From NCBI GenBank assembly GCA_025330725.1, contig JAIWND010000045.1, forward strand, positions 111,990-175,989: a stretch of 64,000 nt of DNA. Direction: 5' to 3'. Within the stretch, counting starts at the first letter, position 1; each line of letters starts with the position of its first letter. Positions 21,978 through 34,700 of the stretch are shown here, piece by piece. Source of the stretch: Chlamydoabsidia padenii (lineage: Eukaryota > Mucoromycota > Mucoromycetes > Mucorales > Cunninghamellaceae). A model generated the notes under the pieces. The model did no database searches and was not told where the DNA came from. It saw only the letters and a program-made list of their open reading frames with translations. Made by a program: the position numbers and the translations under genes.

Positions 21978-24900
21978 ATGTCAAATTCTGCACAAGATCA
22001 GATCAAGTAAGTTGTAAATGAACAAGAATCAAGTTGAATGCTAACACCTGACTTTTTTATGTATATAGTGTAGACAACTCAATTAGTACATTTACCTCTG
22101 CATTATGGTTTAATGCTGCTCTTGGTATTGGCTTTTTTGGCGCGTTTCTGGTATTACGAAAGACCCGACCACAGACATATGCTCCACGAACTTATGCCAC
22201 ACCACTCGAGTAAGTCTATTGATATTTAACCAACTGAATAACTAACTAGCCAATTTTGATATTACAGGAAACGACCACCACCGTTATCTAATGGGACCAT
22301 ACGATGGATGTGGGATATCTTCCAAATATCCGACGACGAATTGATTCGCACTATGGGCTTGGATCGGTTTATGATGCTCAAATTCTTACGTATGGGTATA
22401 ATCGTCTTTGTCTCATTCTCCATTGTAGCTATTCCTATCTTATTCCCACTCAACATCATCAATCAATTAAACTCACCTGGCTTGAACTTGTTAACTATTG
22501 GTAATATCAGGGACCCTCATCGATTATGGGCTCATCTTATCCTGGCGGTGCTTTTGACAAGTAAGTTGATCAAAAATTAATACATTCTCTCTTTCTTATA
22601 TAAACCAATCTAATCTTCGTCTTCTTCTTTTTTATTAGCTGGGCTTATATACTATACATTCCATGAAACTCGACAATACCTGGTCTTACGCAGCAATTAC
22701 TTGATGAGCGATGATTATCGTAACTCGGTCATGGCACGCACTTTATATGTCCCTTCCATACCAAAAGATGTCAACACGGTGGAAAACTTGAAACGAATCT
22801 TTAGCAAATTCCCAGGTGGTGTGCGTCATGTTTGGCTCAATCGGTAAATTGTAAAACTTATCAACTAAATGTAATCTAATCTCTCATTTGTTTATAGGGA
22901 CTTGAAGGATCTTCCTGACAAGGTGGTTCAACGCCAGGCACATGTATATAATCTTGAAACAACAATAACCAAAGTCATCTTGGCGTCTTACAAACACAGC
23001 AGTAACAATACCACTACCAATGAAGAAGAAGGCTTTGTGATTCCTCAAAAACTACGACCTACTCATCGTGTCAAGCCCGGTTTCTTGCCATTTGGTCTTC
23101 CTCTGGTGGGACACAAGGTAGATTCGATCGACTATTATAATGACGAGATCGCTCGACTGAATTATGAAATACATGCTAAACAACGCGACATCAAGACCCT
23201 GCCTCAACGGAACTCGGCTTTTATTGAATTTTATAATCGATCGGCGGCTCATATGGCAGCTCAGACATTGATTCATCACACTGAACTTCAAATGGCTCCT
23301 CGGTATATACAAATTGCTCCTACTGATATCATTTGGGAAAATATGAACATCAAGTCTTTTGAACGACTTATTCGACGTATGATCAGTCTCTCTGTCACCA
23401 CAGCCATCATCATTTTTTGGGCCTTCCCTGGTAAGTCAGTATTAAAAGGGAAAAAAAAAAAAAGAAATCCTTGTCACTGACATGTTTCTCTCTCTCTTTC
23501 CTTCTAGTTGTCTTTGTGCAGTCTATCTCCAGTTTAGACTCACTTAGCAAGATTCTTCCATTTTTATCTGTTGTAAACAATCTTGGTCCGACGGTGGTGG
23601 GGATCATTCAAGGTATTCTTCCTGCAGTAGCATTGGCCATCCTGATCTCACTGGTGCCTATCATATTTGCCATGCTGTCCAAACTGGAAGGTATTCCTCA
23701 AAAATCCTTTGTTGATCTATCTGTCCTTCATAAATACTTTTTCTTTCAGGTACAACATGAAAAAACAAACAAACAAAACAAAACATCAACTTACCTCGAG
23801 CTTTCATTTATGATTTAGTTTGTGGATGTAGTGCTCGTGTCAACGATTGCGGGTGGTATCCTGCAGACTTTACCTCAATTGGTGGAAAACCCTACGTCAA
23901 TCATCAACATCTTGGCTGAAAATCTACCAAAGGCGTCGACTTTTTTTATCACCTTTGTCATGCTTCAGGCAACCAACAGCACCGGGCAAGCCATTCTTCA
24001 ACTTGTGCCATACATCATGTCCTTTGTCACCCCTATCTTCTCAACCACACCACGCGACATTTACAAACAAAAGACACAACTACCTGGCATCAGTATCGGG
24101 ACACTCATTCCGTCACACAGCGTTATCTTTGTACTCGGAATCGAGTACTCGACAATTGCACCATTGATCCTGCCCTTCGTCGTGCTCTTTTTCTGTCTCA
24201 ACTACTTTGTCTACCTCTACCAATTCCTGTATGTGTATGAAATGGAATACGAGACTGGCGGTCGGGCATTTCCACGGGCCATCCGACATGTCTATATCGG
24301 GATGTTTACTTGGCAACTGACGATGATTGGATTATTTGCTGTGCGGGGCAATGATGCGCTTGGTCAACTAGTGATTATGGCCATTACCTTGGTTATATCT
24401 GCCTTCTCACTCGGACTTTACGACAAATCTTTCAAGCCCTTATTCAAGTACATGCCCATGGATAGTTTTGAAAAAGAAGAAGAGGGAAAATTGGATATCA
24501 AGGTGGACTTTATGAAAAACACTGACAAGGTGGAACAAGACCAGACAGCAACAACGACCGCTATGGATGTGGCACCTCTACGTCAACGACATCACAGTAA
24601 TGCTATCTCACCTGAAAAAGAACAAGTCAACAAGCAAGAGGAAAACGACGGCGACGATGATAGTGATGATGATCTCGTGGATGCCGAGATGTTATACCAA
24701 CGCATTCTCTCGACCTTGATAAGCAAAGTGAAACAGACCAAGGCAACTGAAGGAGACCAAAAAGAAAATCCTTGGGTGGGCACAGCGGTGAATCAATTAT
24801 ATGCAACCGAAGCGTATATGCATCCAGCAACTTATGACACACAACCTCCAGTATGGCTGCCTCAAGACGAATTAGGAATCACCGCTGCCGAACGACAAGA

Positions 24901-25153
24901 CTTGACAGCACGTGGTGTTTATGCTATCGACAACTATGCTACTGCTTTCCGCAACAAACAAGAAAAGTCCAAGGTCGAAATTGATGAACAGCGTCTGATC
25001 ATTGATCAACAAGGTGTGCCTGGCTCTCTTCCTGCTCCTGGCACTCATTTGTCCTCTTATCAAAACTACGTCCGTACCTTTGTTGATAACTTTAACTTTT
25101 TTGCCGCCATGGGTGGTAATGGTAACTTTATCTCCACAGCCCTAGGTACATAG
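21978..25153 (+). CDS. CSC1/OSCA/TMEM63-family stress-gated calcium-permeable channel
   Basis: Seven exons (21978-22006, 22069-22209, 22268-22560, 22639-22843, 22898-23430, 23508-23749, 23819-25153) give 925 residues. The order is that of the family: an N-terminal membrane segment (SALWFNAALGIGFFGAFLVL) and a DDELIRTMGLDRFMMLKFLR block with two more segments; a cytosolic domain with SVMARTLYVPSIP, AFIEFYNRSAAHMAAQ and PTDIIWENM; then the pore module (RRMISLSVTTAIIIFWAFP, SVVNNLGPTVVGIIQGILP, KASTFFITFVMLQATNS, LIPSHSVIFVLGIEYS, GRAFPRAIRHVYIGMF). The last 200 residues are a charged cytosolic tail with an acidic DDDSDDD stretch. Relatives are mechano- and osmosensitive cation channels of the plasma membrane or vacuole. 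All splice phases agree. Confidence 0.95.
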
Positions 25154-25613
25154 AATACCCTACCTCTCCCTTCTAGTATAATGTTTATTCTGTCCCTTTT
25201 TTTTTATTTGTCTATTTGTACATTTATTAATTAATAAAGTCATTCATTCTTTTGTCCTTTTTTTTTTTTTTTTTTTTACCAATCGGGATTAAATACTTTT
25301 TGCGCTGATCCGATAATTCAATGTCCGTCTGTTTGATTTGCATGCATGATGATGTGGCCTCACATGGGTTTTGGTATGCTGCTAAAACAGGCAATCATAT
25401 ATGACAAAACAATGAGAAATAACACATGACCCATTGTGTCATCCACACACACACACATTTGTATATATCAATAACATCTTTTTTTATTTTATTATGGAGG
25501 CATAAAGGAGGAATCAACTATATAAATGGCATAAAAAAGATTTCCATGTAAAAGGAATATAAAAAAAGGGGGAAAGCATATGTATAAATGTATAAAAAAT
25601 AATTATCAACTAG
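25154..25613. other. intergenic gap between converging genes
   Basis: 3' regions of the OSCA gene (+; AATAAAG near 25233) and MUB1 (-). Includes a 20-base T run, CGGGATTAAAT near 25284 and a (CA)n stretch near 25446. No gene is seen. Confidence 0.6.
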
Positions 25614-27287
25614 CTAATCAATTTCCATCAAGTCTTGCTGGTTAGGAGGCAAGGTGGTATCTACTTCTACTTCGGTTGAGGAACCAGAGGTCAAGCTTTG
25701 TGCAGAGCGAGAGTTACGACGACGACGGTGATAAAATAACAAGGATTGATGATTTGGAAGTAGTTGTTGTTGATCCAAAGTCCCCTGTTGTTGTTGCTGT
25801 TGCTGCTGTTCCTGGTCTTGTGGTTCTTGTGGTTCCAACCCTAGTCCAACGGGATCGGATTGTTGCTGAGTTTGTTGTTGTTGAGTAGTGGGTTCATCAA
25901 GATGAATATGTGGTGTTGTTTCTTCATTCATGATAGGATCGGCTGCTGTGGTAGTTGCATTAGGTGGATGTGTTGTTGTACTTGAATGAGTTCGTTCCAC
26001 GCACCACCAACGATGTCCTTCACCCCATGCTCTTGATTGACAAGTCTTGGAGCAATACTTCGCTTTTCGACTATTGATAAAACAAAAGTGAGTGAGTGAT
26101 GACACTTTCTTTTATTTTTGTACAAGTATCCTTTTATATATATATTACCATCGACGACATTTTGCAAATTCACGTGGATACTTTTCCCATTTCCCACAAT
26201 GCATATAGGCACACTGACGAATCCCACCTTGTAATTCATCTTTTCGACAAGCATTCCGCATAATCACACCAGCCCAGTAGATGATTGTTTGAGGATGGAT
26301 CCGATGAGTGAATTTTTCCACCACGGAAAACACATTGTGACGATGATCGTTATGGAAGGTTTGACGAAGATGAGGGTATTTGGAGAGATAGGCCAAGAGT
26401 TGCAAAGAGAGTAGGATATCTTCTTCTCGGTGTAGTACCGCCTCCGATGTTAGACTGCTGAGTAATGGAATAGATGACGTTGATGGATTCTTGGCTTTGG
26501 GAGAGTTTGTTGCCGTTGCCGTTGCTGTTGTTTTGCGAGGGTGTAAAGATAAAAAGGTCCGTCGTCTGGGTATGCTGAAAGTAGGTGGTGATGTTTCACC
26601 ATAAATTTTGTTGGAGGATGATGATGAGTGAGAGGGCGGTGAGAACGAAGGTAAGTTGTTGTTGTTGTTGTTAGATAAAGTCAAGTTGGTTCCAGTTGTT
26701 TCCGATTCTGTTGTTGTAAAAGGTGGATAAATGCTAAACAATCGCCTAGATGGAGTGACTGGAGTAGATCGTGATTGAGGAGGTAAAGGTACGGTCGGTA
26801 AAGTGAGCGCTGTATTGTTATTAGAGCTACTGACAACATGATGTTGAAGTGGTTGCTGTTGCTGTTGCTGTTGTTGTTGTTGTTGTTCTTTTTCCAATTT
26901 GGCTTGTTCCAATGCTTTTAAGAAGTTTTCCAAGATGGCGACAACGACATGAACGGCACCGACTTGAACCACACGTGTTCGAATAGCCTCCGTACCTCGA
27001 ACCCCAATATTGACCACACATTGGAAAGCCAAGGACCATTTCCAAAGAGAATGTTTATCAGTGTTATGACAAGTGGCGAGAATCTTGACCAGTCGTTCCA
27101 ATCCACCATCCGATGCCAAGATTTCACGAAAACGAGGAGAAGTCGACGTCATGTAGGCTAGATGAGTAAGCGAATTTACAAGAGGTAGTGTTGCTGTGCA
27201 GTCTAGCGCCCGACGATCATATAAAGTGGACAGGATAACTATAGCAGCTTTATTTTGTGCTGGTGAGCTAAAGTTGGGTTCACGCAT
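25614..27287 (-). CDS. MUB1: MYND zinc-finger protein MUB1/SamB
   Basis: Two exons (27287-26149 and 26070-25614) give 531 residues. The N-terminal part is an armadillo-like helical region typical of MUB1/SamB: MREPNFSSPAQNKAAIVILS, FREILASDGGLERLVKIL, WKWSLAFQCVVNIGVRGTEA. After low-complexity Gln, Asn and Ser segments it resumes with LLSLQLLAYLSKYPHLRQTF and IIYWAGVIMRNACRKDE. The MYND finger is split by the intron: CAYMHCGKWEKYPREFAKC joined to RRCRKAKYCSKTCQ and HRWWC, all zinc ligands present. In yeast Mub1 partners Ubr2 and Rad6 to ubiquitinate Rpn4, so it tunes proteasome gene expression; in Aspergillus SamB affects morphogenesis. The C-terminal 130 residues are Gln/Thr-rich and disordered. 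The start keeps the conserved N-terminal MREPNF. Confidence 0.93.
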
Positions 27288-27717
27288 ATTTTAAATGATA
27301 TAAAAGATGTAGTTTATAAAAGTAAAAAGAGAAGCAAAGAGAAACAGAGATAGAGATAGAGAGATAGAGAGATGAGATGAGGATAAAAGAAGGGGGAAAG
27401 TAATAAATAGAAAAGAGAGAGAGAGAAAAGAGAAAAAAAAGAAAAAATGGCTAACCTTTTTGATTCGCTGAGGGCGGAGTTTAAATGTAGAATTTATGTG
27501 GCGCAAAAAAAGCAAGAAGCGTTTCAATGCTTCTTCTTCCTCTTCTTAATATCATTCCCACATTTGGTCCCTGTTTGCCCCCTACAACTTGGTACAGTCA
27601 ATCTTGAAAAAGGTAATTATAAAGGGTAGTATTCAATTATTGTTTATCTTAATCTTTGTTTCTGTTGACGTTGATGTTTTAGTAGTCTTTCCCTATTGTC
27701 TTGGGAACTAACTCGTC
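27288..27717. promoter_or_regulatory. divergent promoter region, MUB1 / DET1
   Basis: A 430-base divergent spacer. GGGCGGAGTTTAAA at 27472-27485 is a variant of the recurrent element. Purine-rich GAGA repeats at 27330-27440 form the MUB1 leader (CT-rich on its strand). Confidence 0.5.
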
Positions 27718-29500
27718 ATGAACTTGTACAACGAAATCAAGCAACGTCAACTTGGAAATCGTGGTAAAGGGCAACGCACTGCCTTGAAGGCTTCAAGACT
27801 GGCTTATAGTGAACTTGTACCCAATCACATTATATACATGGTCCAGGTACCTCAAGAAAACATCATCATACGCTTTACTCTAGACGGCAAGGTAAACGGG
27901 GAAGGGGAGGAGGGAGTTTAAACGAATATGTCAAGGTTGGTTGAACTTATACTTGTTTGAATAGTATCTTCTGTGTTTGGCCAATAGTACGAATACAGTC
28001 CATCTCTATTATACCAAGACTTGTTTATATCCTGTGGGGCTAACCAATGACCAGGCTTGCTTTCCTCATTACTTTGGCCTCAAATACAAACAACCCGTCA
28101 ACACTTTACCTGGCCATACTCTATGTAAAAGCTTTTGTCTGTTATTGGACAATCGGAAATACGTAAGTGAATCAAAATAAAATCACCTACCAATATAACT
28201 AATGTCTTTTTAATTTATTTTTTTGAAAATAGATGATACTTGCTTCTTCCAAAGTCATCAACCCTCTTTATGCTTATCCAGTTACACTTGGCAATGTAAA
28301 TGGATATAGTGATTATGCTTTTTATAGCATTGATATAGAAACGGGTCAGGTAAGGATTAAACATATTGGTAAAAGCACACTGTAAAATGAAATTATTCAA
28401 TTTGTTATTTTTGATAGACCATTGGACAGTATACTCTATCGTCGGATTACCTCTTTTTAAACCAGAATGCATGTGTCAGCTTGTATGGTCAGATGTTGAC
28501 TATTTTGAGCTTGAAAAATCAGGAGATTATCTTGCTTTTGGTGGATGTAAGTAACTACTTGTAAAGGCAAATGAATGATGAAACTAACCCTTTTATGTTA
28601 CATCTAGATACATGGTAAATTCCATGAAATACAATCCATTGGAAAGTATATGCGTCCTGGTGATCAATTGACAATCGACCAGCATGAACAACAAATCATA
28701 AACGACAAGCAACGACAACGATCAGCCTACCAATCATTTCTACCCAGTCATACATTGCCATCATCATCATCACTTCGACTCCCCACACCCTATTGTTATC
28801 AATATCTCCACGGTGATATCAACCTAGGCCGGATACCAATGAAAAGAGTTCTCGACGAAGATGACTCCGATGATGAAATATCCGATGATGAAGTCGAAAT
28901 ACGTGAACAGGTAGGTATTACTCAGCACATAACTCCATCCGGGTCACTGATTATTTATTACTTTTGGATGATAGGAATCACCTCTTTATCGCTCCTTCCA
29001 ACAGGCGTTTTTATCTTACCTATACCGAACACTTCGTCATGGAGCGGGACTTCAACAATTCTACAGAAACTATCAGGTGTATGCCAACATGAAAATCTGG
29101 CGTGTACAATTCCTGGACGAACGAACACTACTGATCAAGTTATCACCTGCAAGCACCTTCTTCACCATAGTAAGTCTACTGGGGGGGGGGAAGAAAAAGA
29201 AAAAAGGATCAAAAGGAACTAACAATGGTATGTTATTATATGAATAAAATAGATGAATGAACCTACGATCAGCAACCACTTGATTATCTTTGTAGTCCTG
29301 AAACTCGACACCTACCAAATAGATCAGGTGTTTGACCAATCAAGTGAAAAGGTGATTCAAGTTTGCAGGGATTATGGCAACACACTCCGCGGACATCCAG
29401 CTCAAGGTATGACTTGGTTTGGATCTAATTGGAACAATCTGGAGATGGCGAATTTCAGCATGGTGAAAAGAAACTTGGAAACAATAAGGTAAGAGAATTA

Positions 29501-29537
<37 letters not shown>

Positions 29538-30062
29538 AGGGTAAAAGAGGGAATAGCCATTATTGATCCTTTATAGATGTGTATAGACCAGAAACTATTA
29601 AACGATTATCCTTGGGCTTGCCGGTGCTTGCTCAGTCATATATGGACTGTCCTTACTTTGATCTCTCCTTATTTAGATTCAGCGTTGATCTGATCTCATT
29701 AAACAACAGGTACAAATATAATTATATATATATATGCAGCACAAATCAAAAGAACGTACTAACATGTATCTTTATAATAGACATCAAACTACCGACGTCA
29801 TCAAGTTTTACTCAAGTATCACCAACGAACTCAAATTCACAATTGACCCGAATCCTTCTAAAGAATACCTCTCTCTTCATCGGTAAGCGGGGAAAAAAAA
29901 GTGTCTATAATGCAATTATCTCATACTTTTTTTAATCTGTTTTCTAGTCGACCTTCTAAAATGATTCCACATCCTACAGCTCCATTCATTATTACCACTC
30001 AATACCCTATTACTGATCCACCAGTAATAAACTTCCATGTATACAAACCCTCCACCAATTGA
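27718..30062 (+). CDS. DET1: DET1 homologue (CRL4 ubiquitin-ligase cofactor)
   Basis: Ten exons (27718-27891, 27965-28162, 28233-28349, 28418-28546, 28608-28910, 28975-29169, 29253-29488, 29587-29709, 29781-29882, 29948-30062) give 563 residues, close to human DET1 (550). Matching blocks in order: YSELVPNHIIYMVQVPQENI, YSIDIETGQTIGQYTLSSD, YLFLNQNACVSLYGQMLTIL, IQSIGKYM, FLSYLYRTL, GLQQFYRNYQVYANMKIWRV, FLDERTLLIKL, LPVLAQSYMDCPYFDLSLF, DVIKFYSSITNELKFTI and the C-terminal FIITTQYP-VINFHVYKP. DET1 works with DDB1, DDA1 and CUL4 (and COP1) to direct ubiquitination and chromatin-linked light or stress responses in plants and animals; it is absent from the model yeasts. A middle insertion is acidic (DEDDSDDEISDDE). 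Exon 8 uses the second of two nearby AGs, which alone keeps frame. Confidence 0.9.
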
Positions 30063-30752
30063 ACCTTCCCTGTGTTATATTCCCCTCTAGTGTTAGATCC
30101 CCCCTTGCAATTAATCTCTTATACCTCTGTTACCCAATTTTATAGCCATATTATGTATAAATATGTATCAAATAAAAACATCATCAATGCATTCCACTTT
30201 AAAATGTGTGTTTTTTTTTTACTAATACCTACTCTTGTCAAAACGAGCATAGCCTTCATTTTGATTAGAGGGTGGGCGGTGTTTGAAATCCAAGATCGAC
30301 TTCGATCTTTTTTTTTTTTTTTCTTTTGCCAATGAGGACGGAATTGATGGGGCAGATCATCTTGACCTTGGACAACTGGTACAAGTGTGTGAGAGCTTGG
30401 CCTTCACTATAAAATATAAGTTCTACTGAACTATATTAAATTATACTTGGCACTTGGGATAGCATTCTATGAAGTGGATTTCTCTCCCACAGGTATCAAA
30501 GTCGAGGTTTCAACAATCGGAATCGGGATGCCAAGTTCCGTAAACATCATGCACATGTTACATGACTTTAGTCAATGGTTAGATTATATGGCAAAGCTTT
30601 ATTATATAATAAAAACGCAAAGGTGTTGTGGTTGAGCTATAAGGCTGTTTTTAAATCCGAATGCAAAAGGTGTTGGAAGGGTTGAATGAATTGATTTGCA
30701 TGGATGGATGAAGCGGCGTTAGAATCTTTTTTTTTTTTTTTTTTTTCTATGA

Positions 30753-30880
30753 TAGAGTGAGTGCCCCCGCAAAAAGGAAGGCACGGAAAGAATCTGGATA
30801 GAGAAAAACTTTTACAAACCAGAGTAGAGTGAGTTCCTCCACAAAGAGTGGGCCACGGGGAGAAGCTGGGTAGAGAGGAT
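30753..30880. repeat. two imperfect tandem copies of a ~72-base unit
   Basis: TAGAGTGAGT begins at 30753 and again at 30825. Each copy continues with a C-rich block followed by a purine-rich block (GGCACGGAAAGAATCTGGATAG and GGCCACGGGGAGAAGCTGGGTAG in the two copies). Confidence 0.65.
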
Positions 30881-31490
30881 AGGTAAAACTCATTGCAAGC
30901 TTGGAATGACTGACACAAGGGTCTTATTGCTTGACTTTTGCAGTAAAGTATGTTTGAAATTGGTTCATAGTATCCAGTTGATTACTTTAACCACTAGCAA
31001 CCTTTGACAATTGAGCGAGTAGAGCTCCTTCCAACTCTGATTAGGGACTAGCGGGTTTTGAAAATGATTTTTGCTTCTGTCTGTAAAAAAAAGTCCTTGT
31101 TCTTTTTTTTTGCAAATGACAAGTAAAACCCATTGCAAGCTTGTACTGACTGACACAAGGGTCTTTCTGCTTGACTTTTGCTGTAAAGTATGTTGGAAAT
31201 GGGTCAAAGTGTTTACATGGCCACTTTAATCATTAGCATCGGGTGGCAATTGAGCGAGTAGGGCTTCTTCCCACTCTAGGCGGGATTTGAAAACGAAATT
31301 TGGCTCCCTTTTCGCACCTTTTTTACAAAAGACAGGTAAAGCTCATTACAAACTTGGACTGACTGTCACGAGGGGACTTGGTGCTTTGTTCTTGCGGTAA
31401 AATATGTTGGAAAAATGCCATAGTATACACATCGCCACTTTAATCATTAGCATCTGTTAACAATCGAGCGAGTGGTGCTCTTGCATTTCT
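30881..31490. repeat. three imperfect tandem copies of a ~215-240-base unit
   Basis: Copies start at 30881, 31121 and 31334 with AGGTAAAACTCATTGCAAGC and variants. Shared landmarks in each are GACTGACACAAGGG, TTGACTTTTGC-GTAAAGTATG, CACTTTAATCATTAGCA and CAATTGAGCGAGTAG. Copies 1 and 2 also carry GCGGGTTTTGAAAA (31050-31064) and GGCGGGATTTGAAAA (31278-31293). The third copy is cut short after GAGCGAGTGG. No coding frame persists across the copies. Confidence 0.75.
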
Positions 31491-31703
31491 TTTCCTTTGC
31501 CCAATTCAGAATTTTAATTCCGCCATTCATGCCAAAACCAATGCCTACACTATAACACCACCCGTTATATCCCAATCATTTAAAAACGCTAGATAGAGCC
31601 CAAATGGACGCCAGTCGGTGACCTCCGGTTTTTTATTTATTTAATTACACAAAGAATAATTACAGCGAATAAAAAATGGATAATATATAAAACATAATGG
31701 GGA

Positions 31704-34700
31704 CTATTCTTGAGTAGCATAGTTAAAGATATCCTTGAGAATAGGCCGATTGTTGAGAGGTATTGGTTTTCCGGTGAATGTCTTCTTTCTTGATATGGAC
31801 GCACGGCGGCCCAAGGTAGCGACTTGATAAGGCAGCTGCATAGAATGAGTTTGATGAGCCCCATTTTGCAAACGATAAACCTTTATAGATATATAAAATA
31901 GATATATGAGTGTTCAGTCCAGGTTTTCATCAGGTCTTACCCATTGATTCGTCTCTAACAAATCCAAAAACCTTTTAAACAAACTCGAGTTGTTTAGGGT
32001 AGACATGGATCCAAACAGTATCAGTTTTCTCTTGGCTCTTGTAAATGCCACATTCAATCGTCTCCAGTCTTTTAGTAGTTGCCCAGTCTAAACCCCCCCC
32101 CCAAAAAAAAAGATAATCATTTTAATATAATTGCATTTGTAGGTTGGTGGGGGGAGCAACTTACGATTCCTTTTTCATTGCTTCTGACCAAAGATATCAG
32201 CACACAGTCCTTATCTCTGCCTTGATATTTGTCAATGGTAGCCACTTCTAAATCAGGTCGTTGGCCAGCAAAATGTTGATTGATCAAGCGAAGTTGTGTT
32301 CGATATACTGAGATGATGGCTATTTGGTCTTCAGTTAATCCGCATTTAAGCATAGCTTCGGCAGTCTATCAAAGATCAGAGATAAAGTATTTAAAAAGGA
32401 TATACATATTAAATGAGGTCTTTTAATATTACCTGGTACACTAGAGTAGCTTCTTGTTCATTTTGAATCACCTTGGCCCCAGGTTTGGTTTCCTTCGCGG
32501 GTAGAGCATCCGTATCCACAAATACCACACATCGACTAGATAAAAATAAAAAGAAGATTATTAATTTGGTGTCTAATTTCATTTTCATCCTTTTACCTTG
32601 GATCCAAGATTTCTTTTAACCAGCACTCTGTTGTCATACGACACGTCTGATCATCATCATAGTTAGTATCAAAATGCAATGATTTCAATCCTTCATCCAA
32701 ATGAGGGTATTCCAGAGTCCTTGTCGCCACCTTTTCGTTCCCACATTTTAATTTGTTGTCGTAGACCAGTTGACTAGAAATGGTCATGATATCCTTGTTC
32801 ATTCGATATTGGTATTCTAGATACGCAATAGCATCAGGGTGATTCTTGGCCAAGGTGGCAAATAGAGAGGTCGAGAATCCCGCTTGATTTGCCTTTTTAT
32901 CTTTGACCTACACATACGAGAGGGATAATTAGTACAGGAGGTTAGGTCCAAGTTATATTATACTTACAATGGGGGGTAGTTGGTATTGATCTCCAACAAG
33001 CACAAAGCGGTCGGCATACTGTAAAGGTCCAACACATACAGGGAGTGTGATTTGAGATGCCTCATCCACAATACAATAATCGAAGCGTCTTCTTTTGAAC
33101 AAAATACTACATGTAAAAGATAAAAAAGACATTAGAATTCAACAAACCAAGTTTTCTTTTATATATACACTTACTGATTGGTACCATAGCAAGTTGCACC
33201 TACAACCAATTTGGAATCATAGAATCGGGTCATTGCCTCTACAGTATCTAAGCCCAAAGTAGCATCCGGCATAAAACCGCGCATTCTTGGCATGACCTAT
33301 AATCCATCCATCAGAAGTCTATATTATGTTGTTCCCCCTTTCCCCCGCTTATTGTTTTGTTTTACCTTTTCAGGATTACCCAGTCGTAAAACATCCACTC
33401 CAGCATCGACCAACTTGACCAAAATGTTGTCCAGTGCATTATGTGTATAAGCCGTCAGTAAAACAGATTTACCATGTCCAATTAAAAACTTGATAAGATC
33501 AGCAGTTGTTGTTGTCTTCCCCGTCCCTGGCATCCCCAGTATAAGAGCATAATCTTGACCTAAGACAAAAAAACTTTGATTAAAAAACACCAATATTCTC
33601 CGTTACCCTCCCCCCCCCTTTTTTTTTTTGACTTACATGTTATCACCTTTTGAATGGCACCCACCTGATCACTATTGAGATGAGCATACATTGGATCAGA
33701 GAGGGATCGAGCAAAAGGAGATTCATCCAATGTCATAAACTCTGGTGATTTAGAATCCACAATCAGTCGTCGTAACTTTGCATGAATTTCGTCAAATATC
33801 GAAGGTTTCGATAGATCGTTTGTCAAGAGCGCCACCAAATTTGATTTCATTAGCGAGAATCCACCTGCTGCTTCATCCTTGTCCAATCGGTACTTGATAT
33901 CCAAATTTTGTCGTTGATTCCACCATTTCTTGAATACTTGATGAGTATCTTTGTCGAAATCCGGACCTTTTAAAGGAGGGGGTCGTAGTGGCATGTTTAG
34001 ACTGATGGTCACCGAATCAGAATCGATGTGAGTGAGGAAGCCGTTGCCCAGAAGCAAATCACCTTGCATGCTAGACACAACAATAGCATCCCCTACAATT
34101 AAATTGGAATGCATCAGTGGCATCGCATCCTTGTCGTCTTCATGTCGTCGAAAGGTGTACCAATTGGATGCCATCTCATCATTCCTTGTTACTGTTACCA
34201 CCATGTTTTTGAGACATCTAATAAAGAAGAGAGAGAGAGAAATGATTAAAAGAATGTCTATAAATATGATTCATGTATATGACTTACTTTCCCGTTAATT
34301 CACACTTGTGAGCAGTTTCATTCCAGATATCCCTGCGAAGACTATCCAGATCCCTTTCTTCCATAGCAATCAGTTTGATCCAATGTCGATAAAATGCGGC
34401 AGCTTTGTCGTTGATGTGTGCTGTATGATCATTGAACCATTGGCCGAGTCCACTTGTTTCTGCCGATCCACCTTCGACCGCTTTGTGATAAATAACACAT
34501 GCATTGCCCATAGAGCAGTATTGACAAGAGTGCAAGTCCTTGATCATTGAAGGAAGTTCCAATGAATGTCGATGATATGCTAGCGCCAATTCGTTTCTTG
34601 CCATGATTAAAGATCTTAATTCTGACCGAAGAGCAGGGACCATATAAAGACTGTTGGTCTTGGAGTAGTAGAGTACACCTGTATCAATATCAATATCTAC

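Larger units (their letters stand above)
30063..31703. other. 1.6 kb gene-free gap between converging genes, repeat-bearing
   Basis: Lies between the 3' ends of DET1 (+) and DNA2 (-). I find no convincing protein gene or structured RNA. About half of it is two sets of imperfect tandem repeats, described separately, which carry copies of the promoter-type element CGGGATTTGAAAA. T runs are present near 30308-30321 and 30728-30746. Confidence 0.55.

Noticed and set aside
30637..30918. Minus-strand frame with repeated FCGGTHS-like peptides
   Set aside because: Repetition comes from the tandem DNA repeat; no start context, no persistence over the other copies and no splice support.
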